64,000 nt of DNA from Naasia lichenicola (GCF_004801885.1 NZ_SSSM01000006.1:124001-188000), one strand, 5' to 3'. Counted from the first letter of the stretch, positions 42,396-51,468 are shown. Made by a program: numbers and translations. The notes: a model not told the origin generated them from the letters alone.

Positions 42396-43931
42396 CTAGA
42401 GCTGGCGGGTCAGCTTGTAGACGACCGAACTGTGGCAGTCCCACTGCTGCTCGACGGCGAAGCCCAGGTCGGCGAGCTCCGCCATCTGGTACTGGTCCGG
42501 CGGGCTCCCCGGCGCGCGATACTGCACGGCCCAGACGGTGTCGACGTCGGCGAACCGACCCGCGACGGTCGGCACCTTGTAGGTACGGTCCCACCAGTAG
42601 TCGTTCTCGTCGTATGGCACGTCCAGCAGGATGTTGCGCAGCCCGGTGAACTCCGCAGGGTAGACCCTCTGGGCGAGCCGTGGGCGCGCCGACACCGGCG
42701 TCAGCTCGTCGAACACCAGCGCGTCTCCCGGCGATGCGTTGGCGTGGATGATCGCCGCGGATTGCGCCCAGTCGCTGCCGACCTTGGCGAACGGCGTGCG
42801 CTGCTGCACGTAGCTCGGCAGCGCGGCCAGGGTCAGGAGAAGCACTCCGGCGATCGCCACTCGCGGGCGCAGCCGGGCGAGTGTCGCCCCGATGAGGACG
42901 GCGACGGCCGGCGCCGATCCGACGAGATAGCGGTGAGTGAACACAGGCACGGCGATGTTCAGCAACAGGAGGAGCGCCATCGGCGTGAGCGCGATGGCGA
43001 CGGCGGCCGCGATGCCCGGTCCGCCCCGATCGTCGCGCGCCGACTCGAGCCACGGTCGGCCGCCCGCCCGGTGGACAAGGACGGCGACCAGGGGAAGCAG
43101 CATCGCCGCGATCGCGAGCGCCGCGTAGACCGGATTGCCGAACCAGGTCGTCACCAGCACGGCATAGGGGTTCGCCGCATCGCGCTCGTAGAGGTAGTCG
43201 AGCTGGTTCCGCTGCTCGATCGCGAGTCGGATCAGCGGGTCGAGCGCGATCAGCGTGCCGACCGCAGCGGCGAGGAAGCTCAGCGGGGCGATCCATCGAT
43301 CTCGCGTTCCGCGTGTGCTCTTCGCGCGCGCCCGACGCCATTGGAGCGCCACGACCACGGCATGGGCGGGCAGCACGAGGACGGCGAAGAGGAAGAGGTA
43401 TGACGCGCCCGTCATCAGGGCGGCGTACAGCAGCCAGAGGAGGCCATGCCGGATCGGTCGCGCGGACGGTCGTGAAGCCGAGCCGAGGATGGCGACGAGC
43501 AGCACCGAGGCCCAGATCACCAGCGCCGCGGACAGGGCGAACGAGCGGGTCTCGGTTCCGACGAGCGTGAGACGAGGCAGCAGCACGACCACCGCTGCGG
43601 TGAACAGCGCCGCCCGTCGACCCGCCAGCTGTTGGGCGAGCACCACGGCCCCGGCCGCCACGATTCCGATGGCGATGGAGCTCGGCAGCCTCGCCATGAC
43701 CGGCGAGAAGCCGAAGAGATCGATCCAGAAGTGCAGAAGCACGTAGTAGCTGCCGTGCACCGCGTCGACGGTGTGCAGCAGCTCGGGCAGGGTCGACAGT
43801 GGGCGACGGGCCGACATGATGCTCGCCGCCTCATCGCCCCAGAACGACGGGATCCACGATCCCGAGACGCTGACGATCGTCGCGACGAGACCCGCAACGG
43901 CGGCCATGGTCCGGGTGGAGGCGCCCGTCAC
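42396..43931 (-). CDS. GT-C membrane glycosyltransferase (GT39/GT83-like)
   Basis: 511 residues if started at GTG 43931 (ATG 43907 would give 503); the frame is open to 44231 but that part is Arg/Pro-rich and reaches into the divergent gene. About ten membrane helices. The first extracytoplasmic loop has SFWGDEAASIMSARRP and DAVHGSYYVLLHFW, the acidic-pair loop of polyprenyl-phosphate-sugar-dependent transferases. The last 130 residues are an extracytoplasmic domain. It probably adds a sugar to a wall polymer outside the membrane. Confidence 0.85.
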   Translation of the reverse strand: MTGASTRTMAAVAGLVATIVSVSGSWIPSFWGDEAASIMSARRPLSTLPELLHTVDAVHGSYYVLLHFWIDLFGFSPVMARLPSSIAIGIVAAGAVVLAQQLAGRRAALFTAAVVVLLPRLTLVGTETRSFALSAALVIWASVLLVAILGSASRPSARPIRHGLLWLLYAALMTGASYLFLFAVLVLPAHAVVVALQWRRARAKSTRGTRDRWIAPLSFLAAAVGTLIALDPLIRLAIEQRNQLDYLYERDAANPYAVLVTTWFGNPVYAALAIAAMLLPLVAVLVHRAGGRPWLESARDDRGGPGIAAAVAIALTPMALLLLLNIAVPVFTHRYLVGSAPAVAVLIGATLARLRPRVAIAGVLLLTLAALPSYVQQRTPFAKVGSDWAQSAAIIHANASPGDALVFDELTPVSARPRLAQRVYPAEFTGLRNILLDVPYDENDYWWDRTYKVPTVAGRFADVDTVWAVQYRAPGSPPDQYQMAELADLGFAVEQQWDCHSSVVYKLTRQL

Positions 43932-44078
43932 CCCGTCTCGCAGCCGTCGGAGCGCCTCTGCATCGGAGCGATAACGATTGCCTGCGAACCTTCCGCAGGG
44001 CGCTGCGCAGCCCGGTCTGCGGAACGGGCGCCTGCGTACACTGGACCATACTGACCGCCGGGGGTGGCCAGAACCTGT

Positions 44079-44127
44079 CAGTGGCCCGCACCGCGCGGGC
44101 GGAAAGCACGTGCTCCGCCGGCCACTG
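44079..44127 (+). promoter_or_regulatory. Nested hairpin upstream of acyltransferase gene
   Basis: Outer arms CAGTGGCC (44079-44086) and GGCCACTG (44120-44127) enclose GGCGGA/TCCGCC around palindromic GCACGTGC. It lies in the 271-bp divergent gap 43932-44202, 75 bp before the acyltransferase start; leader structure or operator is possible. No gene is supported in this gap. Confidence 0.4.
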
Positions 44128-44202
44128 AGACACCCGACGTGAGGATGAGGTCGACGTGAATCGAACGCCGACCCCGGCAGTGGATTCCCTGTCCTCGTCG
44201 CG

Positions 44203-45504
44203 ATGGCGCGTGGCGCGATGACCGAAGACACCCGCCTAGTGCGCAGTGCTCCCGCGGCTCAGCCCGCGCCCGTCGGACGCCTGCAGTCCCTCGACGGCCT
44301 CCGCGGCTGCGCGGCCTTCGTCGTGCTGATCCACCACGCGGCCCTGCTCTCGCCCCTCTGGCCGGGCAACGCGGCGCCCGCTGCGGCCCCCCCGTTCTCC
44401 TTCATCTGGTGGGCGAACGAGACGCCGCTCAAGCTCCTCTCGGCGGGCACTGAAGCCGTGATGGTGTTCTTCGTGCTCAGCGGCCTCGTCGTGACGCTCC
44501 CCGTGCTGCGGCCGAAGCCGTTCGACTGGATCGCCTACTACCCACGACGGGCGGTGCGCCTGCTCGCGCCGGTTCTCGGATCGGTCGTGCTGGCCGCCAT
44601 CTGGGTGATGGCGTTGCCGCAGATCAGTCCGCAGGACGAGGGCACCTGGCTGAGCTCCTCCAGCACACCGGACTTCTCCTGGGAGTGGATCGTCAAGGCC
44701 GGAGACCTGTTCGGCGGCGACGGGCAGATCAACAACCCGCTCTGGACCCTCCGCTGGGAGATGATCTTCTCCCTGCTCCTGCCCGTCTTCGTGATCCTCG
44801 CCGTCGTGCTCGCCCGACGCTGGGTGCTCGTCACCGCCGCGGTCGTGCTGCTGACCTGGCTGGGCGAACGGGTCGGCGCCTCATCGCTCAGCTACCTGCC
44901 CGCCTTCCTGCTCGGCGCCCTGCTCGCCGTTAATCTCGATCGCGTCCGTGAGCTGTCGACCCGACTCAGCGGCACCGCCAAGGGCCGCGCCACCTGGGCC
45001 GGGATCGGCGTGCTCGGCGGACTCATGCTCGTCGGCCGCTGGCTCGCCTCCCCGGTGCTCGACACGGTGCCCGAACTCGAATTCCTGCTCCGCGGTCTGA
45101 CGCCGCTCGCGGCGATGCTGATCGTGCTGTCGGTCATCGGCTCTACCGCTCTGCGAGCGTTCTTCAGCTCCCCGGTGCCGCGCTTCCTCGGCAAGATCTC
45201 GTTCAGCCTCTACCTCGTGCACGCGCCGATCGTGATCTTCTTCTTCTACGCCTTGCAGGGTCGGCCGCTGATCGTGGCCCAGGTGGTGGGCATCGTCGTG
45301 TCGCTGATCGTCGGCACGCTGTTCTGGTGGGCCTTCGAGAAGCGGGCGCACCAGTGGTCGATCTCGGCCGGCAAGGTCGCGTCGGCACGGTTCTCCGCCT
45401 ACCTCGGCCGTGGTGCCAGCACGGAGCCATCCGGCAGATCGCATGACGGGTCACGTCCGACGGGCGAGCAGCAGAACGACGACGACCGGGGGAGCGGATC
45501 ATGA
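44203..45504 (+). CDS. OafA/YrhL-type membrane acyltransferase (Acyl_transf_3)
   Basis: 433 residues (ATG 44218 is an equally possible start). RLQSLDGLRGCAAFVVLIHH carries the catalytic-type Arg/His region of this family; about ten membrane helices, with FVLSGLVV, YYPRRAVRLLAP and LGKISFSLYLVHAP as further signatures. Relatives O-acetylate or O-acylate polysaccharides at the membrane. It overlaps the TagF-fusion gene as ATGA, so modification of that polymer is the natural inference. Confidence 0.9.
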   Translation: MARGAMTEDTRLVRSAPAAQPAPVGRLQSLDGLRGCAAFVVLIHHAALLSPLWPGNAAPAAAPPFSFIWWANETPLKLLSAGTEAVMVFFVLSGLVVTLPVLRPKPFDWIAYYPRRAVRLLAPVLGSVVLAAIWVMALPQISPQDEGTWLSSSSTPDFSWEWIVKAGDLFGGDGQINNPLWTLRWEMIFSLLLPVFVILAVVLARRWVLVTAAVVLLTWLGERVGASSLSYLPAFLLGALLAVNLDRVRELSTRLSGTAKGRATWAGIGVLGGLMLVGRWLASPVLDTVPELEFLLRGLTPLAAMLIVLSVIGSTALRAFFSSPVPRFLGKISFSLYLVHAPIVIFFFYALQGRPLIVAQVVGIVVSLIVGTLFWWAFEKRAHQWSISAGKVASARFSAYLGRGASTEPSGRSHDGSRPTGEQQNDDDRGSGS

Positions 45505-48005
45505 GACTGCCCGTTCGCGGGCTCGCCCGCAGACTGCATCGTGCCGGCATGTCCGAGGTGCACGCGCACTGGCGGCGTCAGCCGATCCAGCCCGACACCG
45601 TGCTCTACGAGTCGTTCGCCGGCAACGGCATGCTCTGCAACCCCGAGGCGATCTTCCGCCGACTGCTGGAGCTGCCCGAGTTCGCGCACCTCACCCACAT
45701 CTGGGCGATCGCCCACCCGGAGGACTACGCCGGCACGCTGGCCGAGTTCGCCGGCCGCTCCGATGTGCGATTCGTGCGCCGTGGATCGTCGGACTACCAC
45801 CGGGCACTCGCGACCAGCGGCTTCCTCGTCAACAACGCCACCTTCCCCCCGCAGTTCAGCAAGCGGCCGGGACAGATCTACCTGAACACCTGGCACGGCA
45901 CTCCGCTCAAGCACATGGGCTTCGATACGCCCGACGGCCCGTCCGCTTCGGCGAACACCATGCGCAACTTCGCGGCCGCCGACTACCTGCTCGCCCAGAA
46001 CCCGTTCATGACGCAGACGATGTATCGGAGCGCCTACAAGCTCGAGGGCCTCTACAACGGCGCCATCATCGAAGAGGGCTACCCGCGGGTGGACCGGCAG
46101 ACGCTGTCCGACACGCAGGTCCGGGACGTGCGGAGGGCGCTCGACCCCAGCGTCGGCGCCGATCTCGAGCCCGATGCCCGCAGGATCGTCGTGTTCGCGC
46201 CGACCTGGCGAGGTGCGTCGTTCCAACGTCCGGACGACAACATCGACCAGATGCTCGAGGCGCGCGACGAGTTCGCTCGCGCTCTCGACCCCGACCGGTG
46301 GCGGGTCCTGCTCAAGGTGCATCAGGCCGCCTACGCCCTCGCCGCTCGGCGCTCAGGGGTGGCGGACATCCTGGTGCCGAACTCGCTGCCGACCAACCAG
46401 CTGCTCGGCCTCGCCGATGTCCTCGTCACTGACTACTCGAGCATCTTCTTCGACTTCCTGGCCACCGGTCGGCCGATCGTCTTCTACACGCCCGACCAGA
46501 CCGAATACGCGCTCGGACGCGGTCTCTACCGCTCGCCCGAGCAGCTGCCCGGTCCGCAGTTCATCGATGCCGGCGACGCGGCGAAGGCCGTGCGCCGAGC
46601 GATCGACGGCCTCGGCGATCCAGACGGTCTCGGCGACCCCGACGAGGTCGCCCGATACGCGGCGGCTCAGAAGGAGTTCACCCCGTTCGACGACGGCGGC
46701 GCGAGCGATCGGGTGATCGATGTGGTCTTCCGCGGCAACACCGCGGGGCATCGTATCCACCGTGAGCAGCAGCGACGTCCGAGCCTGCTGCTCCACCTCG
46801 GAGCGATGCGCCCGAACGGCATCACGACGTCGGCGTTCAACCTGGTCAACAGCCTCGACCACGAGCACTTCGACGTCACCGTCACCTACCCGGGCGGCCC
46901 TGCCGCGACCAAGATGCTCGAGACGCGGTTCATGAACCGATCCGTCCGGCACATGCCGAGGGTGGGCGGGCTCAACGGGTCCAAGACCCAGCACCTCCGG
47001 AGGACCATCGCCGATCGGCGCGGACGCGGCGAGCTCGACCTCACCGACCCCGCCGAGCAGCAGGTCTGGGAGGACGAGTGGACGCGCTGCTTCGGCGACT
47101 TCCGCTTCGACGACGTCATCGACTTCAGCGGCTACGGCCCGCTCTGGGCGCGACTGCTGCTGCACTCGCCACAGGCGACGCGCTCGATCTGGCTGCACAA
47201 CGACATGGCGGCGGACGCGCGCAGATCCGTGCACGGCAGGCTGATCCACTTCCGGAGCCTGAGCGCGGTGTTCGCGCACTACAGCTCCTACGACAATCTC
47301 GTCTCGGTCTCGAAGTCCCTCTCCGAGATCAACCGGCGGAGCCTCTCGGATCGCGCTCCGGCGGACAAGTTCCGCTATGCCCGCAACTGCATCGACGGTG
47401 CGGGGATCCGCGCAGGTGCTTCACTGCCGATCGAGTGGATGGATGACTCCGTGCCGGCGCCGCCCGGCCTCGGGGTGCCGCGCAGTTCCGCGTCGGAACG
47501 GATCTTCATCGCGGCTGGACGTCTTTCGCCGGAGAAGAACTTCGGGCGACTCATCCGGGCGTTCGCGCGGGTGCATGCGTCACAGCCCGATACGCGTCTG
47601 GTGATCGTCGGCGGGGGACCGCTGCGCGCGTCGTTGTCGGACCTTGCGGCGTCGCTCGGCCTCGCCGATCGCGTGCATCTCATCGGCCAGCAGGCGAACC
47701 CCTATTCCTTCCTCGCCGCCGGGGACTGCTTCGTGCTCTCCAGCGACTACGAGGGTCAGCCGATGGTGCTCCTGGAGGCAGCAGTCCTCGGGCTGCCCAT
47801 CGTCACGGTCGACTTCCCCTCGGTGCGGGATGCCCTTCCCGCGGGAGCGGCCACGGTGGTGGCTCAGACGGATTCGGCGCTGGCCGAGGGCATGATGGCC
47901 TACCTCCGTGGTGAGGTCGAGGCCGCCGAGTTCGACGACGTCGCGTACAACCGCGAGGCCGTCTCCGAGTTCATGACCGTCGCAGGCATCCGCTCCGCCA
48001 CCTGA
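45501..48005 (+). CDS. Fused CDP-glycerol glycerophosphotransferase-like / GT4 glycosyltransferase
   Basis: 834 residues, two enzymes in one chain. Residues about 30-400 are a TagF/TagB-type poly(polyol-phosphate) transferase: LNTWHGTPLKHMG near 130, APTWRG, and VTDYSSIFFDF near 310. From about 427 (LLLHLGAMRPNGITTSAFNL) to 825 is a GT-B family 4 glycosyltransferase with AAGRLSPEKNF and the E-x7-E motif YEGQPMVLLEA near 751-759. No membrane helix; probably peripheral on the cytoplasmic face. It suggests a polymer in which phosphodiester and glycosyl steps alternate or are coupled. Confidence 0.9.
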   Translation: MRLPVRGLARRLHRAGMSEVHAHWRRQPIQPDTVLYESFAGNGMLCNPEAIFRRLLELPEFAHLTHIWAIAHPEDYAGTLAEFAGRSDVRFVRRGSSDYHRALATSGFLVNNATFPPQFSKRPGQIYLNTWHGTPLKHMGFDTPDGPSASANTMRNFAAADYLLAQNPFMTQTMYRSAYKLEGLYNGAIIEEGYPRVDRQTLSDTQVRDVRRALDPSVGADLEPDARRIVVFAPTWRGASFQRPDDNIDQMLEARDEFARALDPDRWRVLLKVHQAAYALAARRSGVADILVPNSLPTNQLLGLADVLVTDYSSIFFDFLATGRPIVFYTPDQTEYALGRGLYRSPEQLPGPQFIDAGDAAKAVRRAIDGLGDPDGLGDPDEVARYAAAQKEFTPFDDGGASDRVIDVVFRGNTAGHRIHREQQRRPSLLLHLGAMRPNGITTSAFNLVNSLDHEHFDVTVTYPGGPAATKMLETRFMNRSVRHMPRVGGLNGSKTQHLRRTIADRRGRGELDLTDPAEQQVWEDEWTRCFGDFRFDDVIDFSGYGPLWARLLLHSPQATRSIWLHNDMAADARRSVHGRLIHFRSLSAVFAHYSSYDNLVSVSKSLSEINRRSLSDRAPADKFRYARNCIDGAGIRAGASLPIEWMDDSVPAPPGLGVPRSSASERIFIAAGRLSPEKNFGRLIRAFARVHASQPDTRLVIVGGGPLRASLSDLAASLGLADRVHLIGQQANPYSFLAAGDCFVLSSDYEGQPMVLLEAAVLGLPIVTVDFPSVRDALPAGAATVVAQTDSALAEGMMAYLRGEVEAAEFDDVAYNREAVSEFMTVAGIRSAT

Positions 48006-48014
48006 GGGACGAGG

Positions 48015-48062
48015 CCGTCGGCCCAAGCCTTGGACCAACCATCACGGCGCTTTGGGCGACGG
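48015..48062. repeat. Inverted repeat at convergent junction
   Basis: CCGTCGGCCCAA (48015-48026) pairs with TTGGGCGACGG (48052-48062) with one bulged G. It begins 9 bp after the TagF-fusion stop; likely terminator. Confidence 0.65.
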
Positions 48063-48070
48063 CGCGGATC

Positions 48071-48107
48071 GGTGGTCGAGCAGGCGCGCCGGCGCCGTAT
48101 CGAGGCC
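48071..48107. repeat. GGTCGAG...ATCGAGGCC palindromic repeat
   Basis: GGTGGTCGAGCAGGCGCGCC followed by GGCGCCGTATCGAGGCC, with the same outline as the repeats at 20365-20527 (GGTCGAG, GC-rich hairpin, TCGAG). Confidence 0.6.
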
Positions 48108-48129
48108 CTCGACACGGAGGCCGAGATGG

Positions 48130-49011
48130 TCAGCGATCGAGCGACGGCTGGTCCGCGGACGCGTTGGAGGAGTCCGCCGAGTCGGTCTTCGCCTTCCCAC
48201 CCGGGAGTGCCCGACGGGCGCCCTGGCCGAGGGACCGCAGACGCGATCCACCCTCGCGTGGAGCTCGCGGCTCCTTGGGCGCTTTCACCGCTTTCGGCTC
48301 ATGGGGCAGCTTGATGACGGGCGCCAGCTCCGACGGGAAGTCGAATGGGGGAGGGGGGAACGCCGTCCGTGCGCTCTTGATCACCCGACGCCCGAGGATG
48401 TGGTTTCCCGCACCGCCGATGACCGCTCCGACGCCGAACGGGACGAGGCGGCCGATGACCGATCCGCCCTGACGCACGACGAAGTGCTTGAGGAAGGTGT
48501 TCTTGAGCCGATCGGTGAGCTGTCCGACGAGCGCCTTCGGCAGGCTGCTCGTGATCATCTCTCCCCAGTAGATGGAGCGGCCCGGACCGCCACGGCCGAT
48601 CGACCCCGCGAACTGCTTGACCAGGTCCTGTCCGCCGGTGCCGAGCATCATCGCCATCACCAGCGAGCGTGCGCGTTCCGGCTCGATCACCGCGATGCCG
48701 TGCACCTCGGTGACCGACTGCGCGAACAGCGCGCTGGTCTCGAGGAATCCGGCAGTCTCGACACCGCTCAAGGCGAGAGCTGCACCCGTGCCGATGCCGG
48801 GTACGACGGCGCTCGCACCCACGGCAGCCCCGCCGGTGGTCACCGCCGTCAGATAGTGCCGTTCGAGGATCGAGATCACCTCGGCGGGAGAGGCCAGCGG
48901 ATGCCGCTTGCGGATGGCGCGGATATTGGCGAGAACGACGGGCCTCTGCACCGAGAGCAGCTTGTCGAAGCTCTTGGTCACGGCCCCAGGCAGCGGTGCA
49001 TCTTCCGGCAT
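48130..49011 (-). CDS. Hypothetical membrane-associated protein with basic C-terminus
   Basis: 293 residues. A helical N-terminus, then a Gly/Ala-rich hydrophobic stretch (AVTTGGAAVGASAVVPGIGTGAALAL), a second one (VIGRLVPFGVGAVIGGAGNH) and a Lys/Arg/Pro-rich disordered C-terminal tail of 70 residues. The paired glycine-rich hydrophobic segments recall EcsC-like proteins, but I do not assign it. It lies inside the glycopolymer region on the strand of the ABC exporter. Confidence 0.7.
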   Translation of the reverse strand: MPEDAPLPGAVTKSFDKLLSVQRPVVLANIRAIRKRHPLASPAEVISILERHYLTAVTTGGAAVGASAVVPGIGTGAALALSGVETAGFLETSALFAQSVTEVHGIAVIEPERARSLVMAMMLGTGGQDLVKQFAGSIGRGGPGRSIYWGEMITSSLPKALVGQLTDRLKNTFLKHFVVRQGGSVIGRLVPFGVGAVIGGAGNHILGRRVIKSARTAFPPPPFDFPSELAPVIKLPHEPKAVKAPKEPRAPREGGSRLRSLGQGARRALPGGKAKTDSADSSNASADQPSLDR

Positions 49012-49127
49012 CCCCGGATTCTACGGAGCGACGCTGGGTCCCGCGATCAGGAAACAGGGGTCACGGGTGCGGACTGCCCCACCGAGCGCGCCTGGGCGAG
49101 AGCGGCCCGATTCGAAGCAGGTATCGG

Positions 49128-49904
49128 TCAGGTGCCGGTGTCGCGCGCGTATCGGGCGAGCACCTCGTCGATCGGCGCATCCAGCACGAGCTTGCCCTTG
49201 TCGAGGTACAGCCCGCGGGTGCAGAAGCGCCGGAGATCCTTCTCGCTATGGGAGACGAAGAACAGGGTGCGCCCGCCGGTGAGGAGCTCGTCGATGCGGG
49301 CGTAGCACTTCTCCCGGAAGCCGCGGTCCCCGACCGCCAGCACCTCGTCGACGAGCAGGATGGGCTCCTCGAGCCGCGAGATGACGGAGAAGGCGAGGCG
49401 CGCCTTCATCCCGCTCGACAGGTGCTTGTACGGGGTGTCGACGAAGCCGCCGATCTCCGCGAACTCGATGATCTCGTCGAAGCGCGCCGCGATCTCCTTC
49501 TTGGGCATGCCGTGCAGGCCCGCCGTGAGGAACACGTTGTCGCGCACGGTCAGGTCGTCCACGAAGGCGCCGGTGATCTCGATCAGCGGCGCGACCCCGC
49601 CGCGGACCGCGACCGTGCCCTCGTCGGGGAGCACGACCTCGGCCACGAGCTTGAGCAGGGTGGACTTGCCCTGACCGTTGCGGCCGACGACCCCGATGGC
49701 CTCACCACGGCCGACCGAGAAGCTGACATTGCGCAGCGGCCAGAAGTCGTCCGGCCGGCTGCGTCGTGAGCTGCCCGACAGAAGATCCTTGAAGCTGCGA
49801 CGGCCACCCCGATTGCGACGGAAGCGGATCCCCGCTCCGGTCACCTCGATGACGGGAGCCTCTGCGACCCGATCGCGCGACGGGCTCTGAGCAGGATTCG
49901 TCAC
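49128..49904 (-). CDS. Polysaccharide/teichoic-acid ABC exporter ATPase (TagH/Wzt-like)
   Basis: 258 residues. Walker A GVVGRNGQGKSTLLKL, signature LSSGMKARLAFSV, Walker B PILLVDEVLAVGD and switch His FVSHS. FRRNRGGRRSFKDLL before the core is typical of TagH/Wzt-type subunits. The C-terminal carbohydrate-binding extension of Wzt is missing. GTG start directly abuts the permease stop (TGAGTG). It energises export of a lipid-linked glycopolymer. Confidence 0.9.
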   Translation of the reverse strand: MTNPAQSPSRDRVAEAPVIEVTGAGIRFRRNRGGRRSFKDLLSGSSRRSRPDDFWPLRNVSFSVGRGEAIGVVGRNGQGKSTLLKLVAEVVLPDEGTVAVRGGVAPLIEITGAFVDDLTVRDNVFLTAGLHGMPKKEIAARFDEIIEFAEIGGFVDTPYKHLSSGMKARLAFSVISRLEEPILLVDEVLAVGDRGFREKCYARIDELLTGGRTLFFVSHSEKDLRRFCTRGLYLDKGKLVLDAPIDEVLARYARDTGT

Positions 49905-50711
49905 TCAGATCTCCTTCAGCACAGCGCGCTCGCTGCGGGAGAAGACGAGCAGGCCGATCAGCAGCAGAGCCACGGAGACGACGATCGAGCCGCCGACCAG
50001 GAACCAGTCGAGCTCCTGCGCGAAGAAGGTCGCACGGTAGAGCCCGAACAGCCCGGTCAGCGGATTGAACGCCGACCAGAAGTGCAGTCCGGCCGGCAGA
50101 TCAGAGGCGCTGTAGACGATGGGGGATGCATAGAAGAGGAACCGGAGCATGAGCTTTACCGCACGCTCGAGATCTCGGAAGAACACGACGAGCGGGGCGA
50201 CGATCAGTCCGATCCCGACGGTCAGGATCGCCTGGATCAGCACGGCGAGCGGGAAGAGCACGATCCATCCGCTGATCGGGGCGCCGCCGATGATCGCGAA
50301 CACGGCGAGCACCGGAAGGCTGAAGAGGTACTCGATGCCCTTGGACAGCACGAGCCGGCCGACCCAGATCGTGCGCGGGATGTTGGTGGAGCGCACCAGC
50401 TTGGCCTCGCGCAGGAACGCCCGGGTCGAGTCGCTGACGGCACCGTTGAACCACATCCAGGGCAGCAGCGCCGCCAGCAGGAAGACGATGTACGGCTCCT
50501 CGCCCACATCACGCTCGAAGACCTTGGTGAAGACGAACCAGTAGATCCCCGCCATCACCAGCGGGTCGAGGATGGACCAGAAGTAGCCGAGCGCCGACGT
50601 GGAGTAGCGGACGCGCAGATCACGCGCGGTCAGCAGCCAGAGGGTCTCGCGGTACCTCTTGAAGCCTGTCGAGCGCGCCGACGCTGGCGCTTCGAGAACA
50701 GCTGAGGTCAC
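49905..50711 (-). CDS. Polysaccharide/teichoic-acid ABC exporter permease (TagG/Wzm-like)
   Basis: 268 residues from GTG 50711 with six membrane helices. The N-terminal amphipathic part TLWLLTARDLRVRYSTSALG and the helix YFWSILDPLVMAGIYWFVF are characteristic of ABC-2 O-antigen/teichoic acid permeases; the loop AKLVRSTNIPRTIW and the C-terminal FNPLTGLFGLYR also fit. It pairs with the ATPase directly downstream. Confidence 0.9.
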   Translation of the reverse strand: MTSAVLEAPASARSTGFKRYRETLWLLTARDLRVRYSTSALGYFWSILDPLVMAGIYWFVFTKVFERDVGEEPYIVFLLAALLPWMWFNGAVSDSTRAFLREAKLVRSTNIPRTIWVGRLVLSKGIEYLFSLPVLAVFAIIGGAPISGWIVLFPLAVLIQAILTVGIGLIVAPLVVFFRDLERAVKLMLRFLFYASPIVYSASDLPAGLHFWSAFNPLTGLFGLYRATFFAQELDWFLVGGSIVVSVALLLIGLLVFSRSERAVLKEI

Positions 50712-50775
50712 GCGAGCACTCTACCCGGCGGCGCTCAGCCGTTCGGGTAGCGCGCTCAGGACTCGGAGGACCGAG

Positions 50776-51468
50776 TCAGAGCTGGAGGTTGGCCCGCTCG
50801 AGATCTTCGGCGAAGTCGACCTCGACCGCGTAGAGGTCGGTGATGTCGATGGGCTCGACGAGCATCCGCTCGCTCTGGATGGCCGTCTCGATGCCGCGCT
50901 CGAAGTAGTCCTGGGCGCCCACCCGGCTGAGGTGGCGGATCAGCATCGCCTTGTCGCGCGAGGAGATGTAGTTGATGCCGACCGCCTCGCCGAGCCCTCC
51001 GCGAACCGTCTTGGACAGCTCCTGGAGGTAGCCCTCGGCGCTGGTGGTGTACTTGACCTCCTCGTCGGAGACCGACGAGGTGTTGACGGTGACGAACGAG
51101 TGGTCGCGGGCGATGAGCGGCAGGGTGCGGTCGAGCACGGCCGGGTCGAAGACCACATCGCCGTTCATCCAGAGCACTCCGCCCGCGGATGAGGCCTGCA
51201 GGGCGCGCAGCAGGCTCTTCGAGGTGTTCGTCTGGTCGTACTTCTCGTTGTAGACGAAGGACGCTTCGGGGAACGCCTCGATGATGTGCTCGAGCTTGTA
51301 GCCGACGACGACGGTGACCTGGGCAGCGCTGCCGAAGGTGTGCCGGATGTTGTCGAACTGCTGGCCCATGATGGTGCGGCCGTCACTGAGCTCCGTCAGC
51401 GGCTTCGGCAGTGATCTTCCGAGCCGCGAACCCATGCCCGCGGCGAGGATGACGATCTGGGTGGTCAT
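50776..51468 (-). CDS. Sugar/choline-phosphate-type nucleotidyltransferase (LicC-like)
   Basis: 230 residues. Nucleotide loop ILAAGMGSRLGRSLPKPL, NEKYDQTNTSKSLLRAL and LWMNGDVVFD (metal Asp) match LicC-like CTP:phosphocholine and related cytidylyl/NTP transferases. AGGAG stands seven bases before ATG 51468. It could supply the CDP-activated alcohol needed by the TagF-like and CDP-alcohol enzymes of this locus. Upstream of the ABC permease on the same strand with a 64-bp gap. Confidence 0.82.
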   Translation of the reverse strand: MTTQIVILAAGMGSRLGRSLPKPLTELSDGRTIMGQQFDNIRHTFGSAAQVTVVVGYKLEHIIEAFPEASFVYNEKYDQTNTSKSLLRALQASSAGGVLWMNGDVVFDPAVLDRTLPLIARDHSFVTVNTSSVSDEEVKYTTSAEGYLQELSKTVRGGLGEAVGINYISSRDKAMLIRHLSRVGAQDYFERGIETAIQSERMLVEPIDITDLYAVEVDFAEDLERANLQL

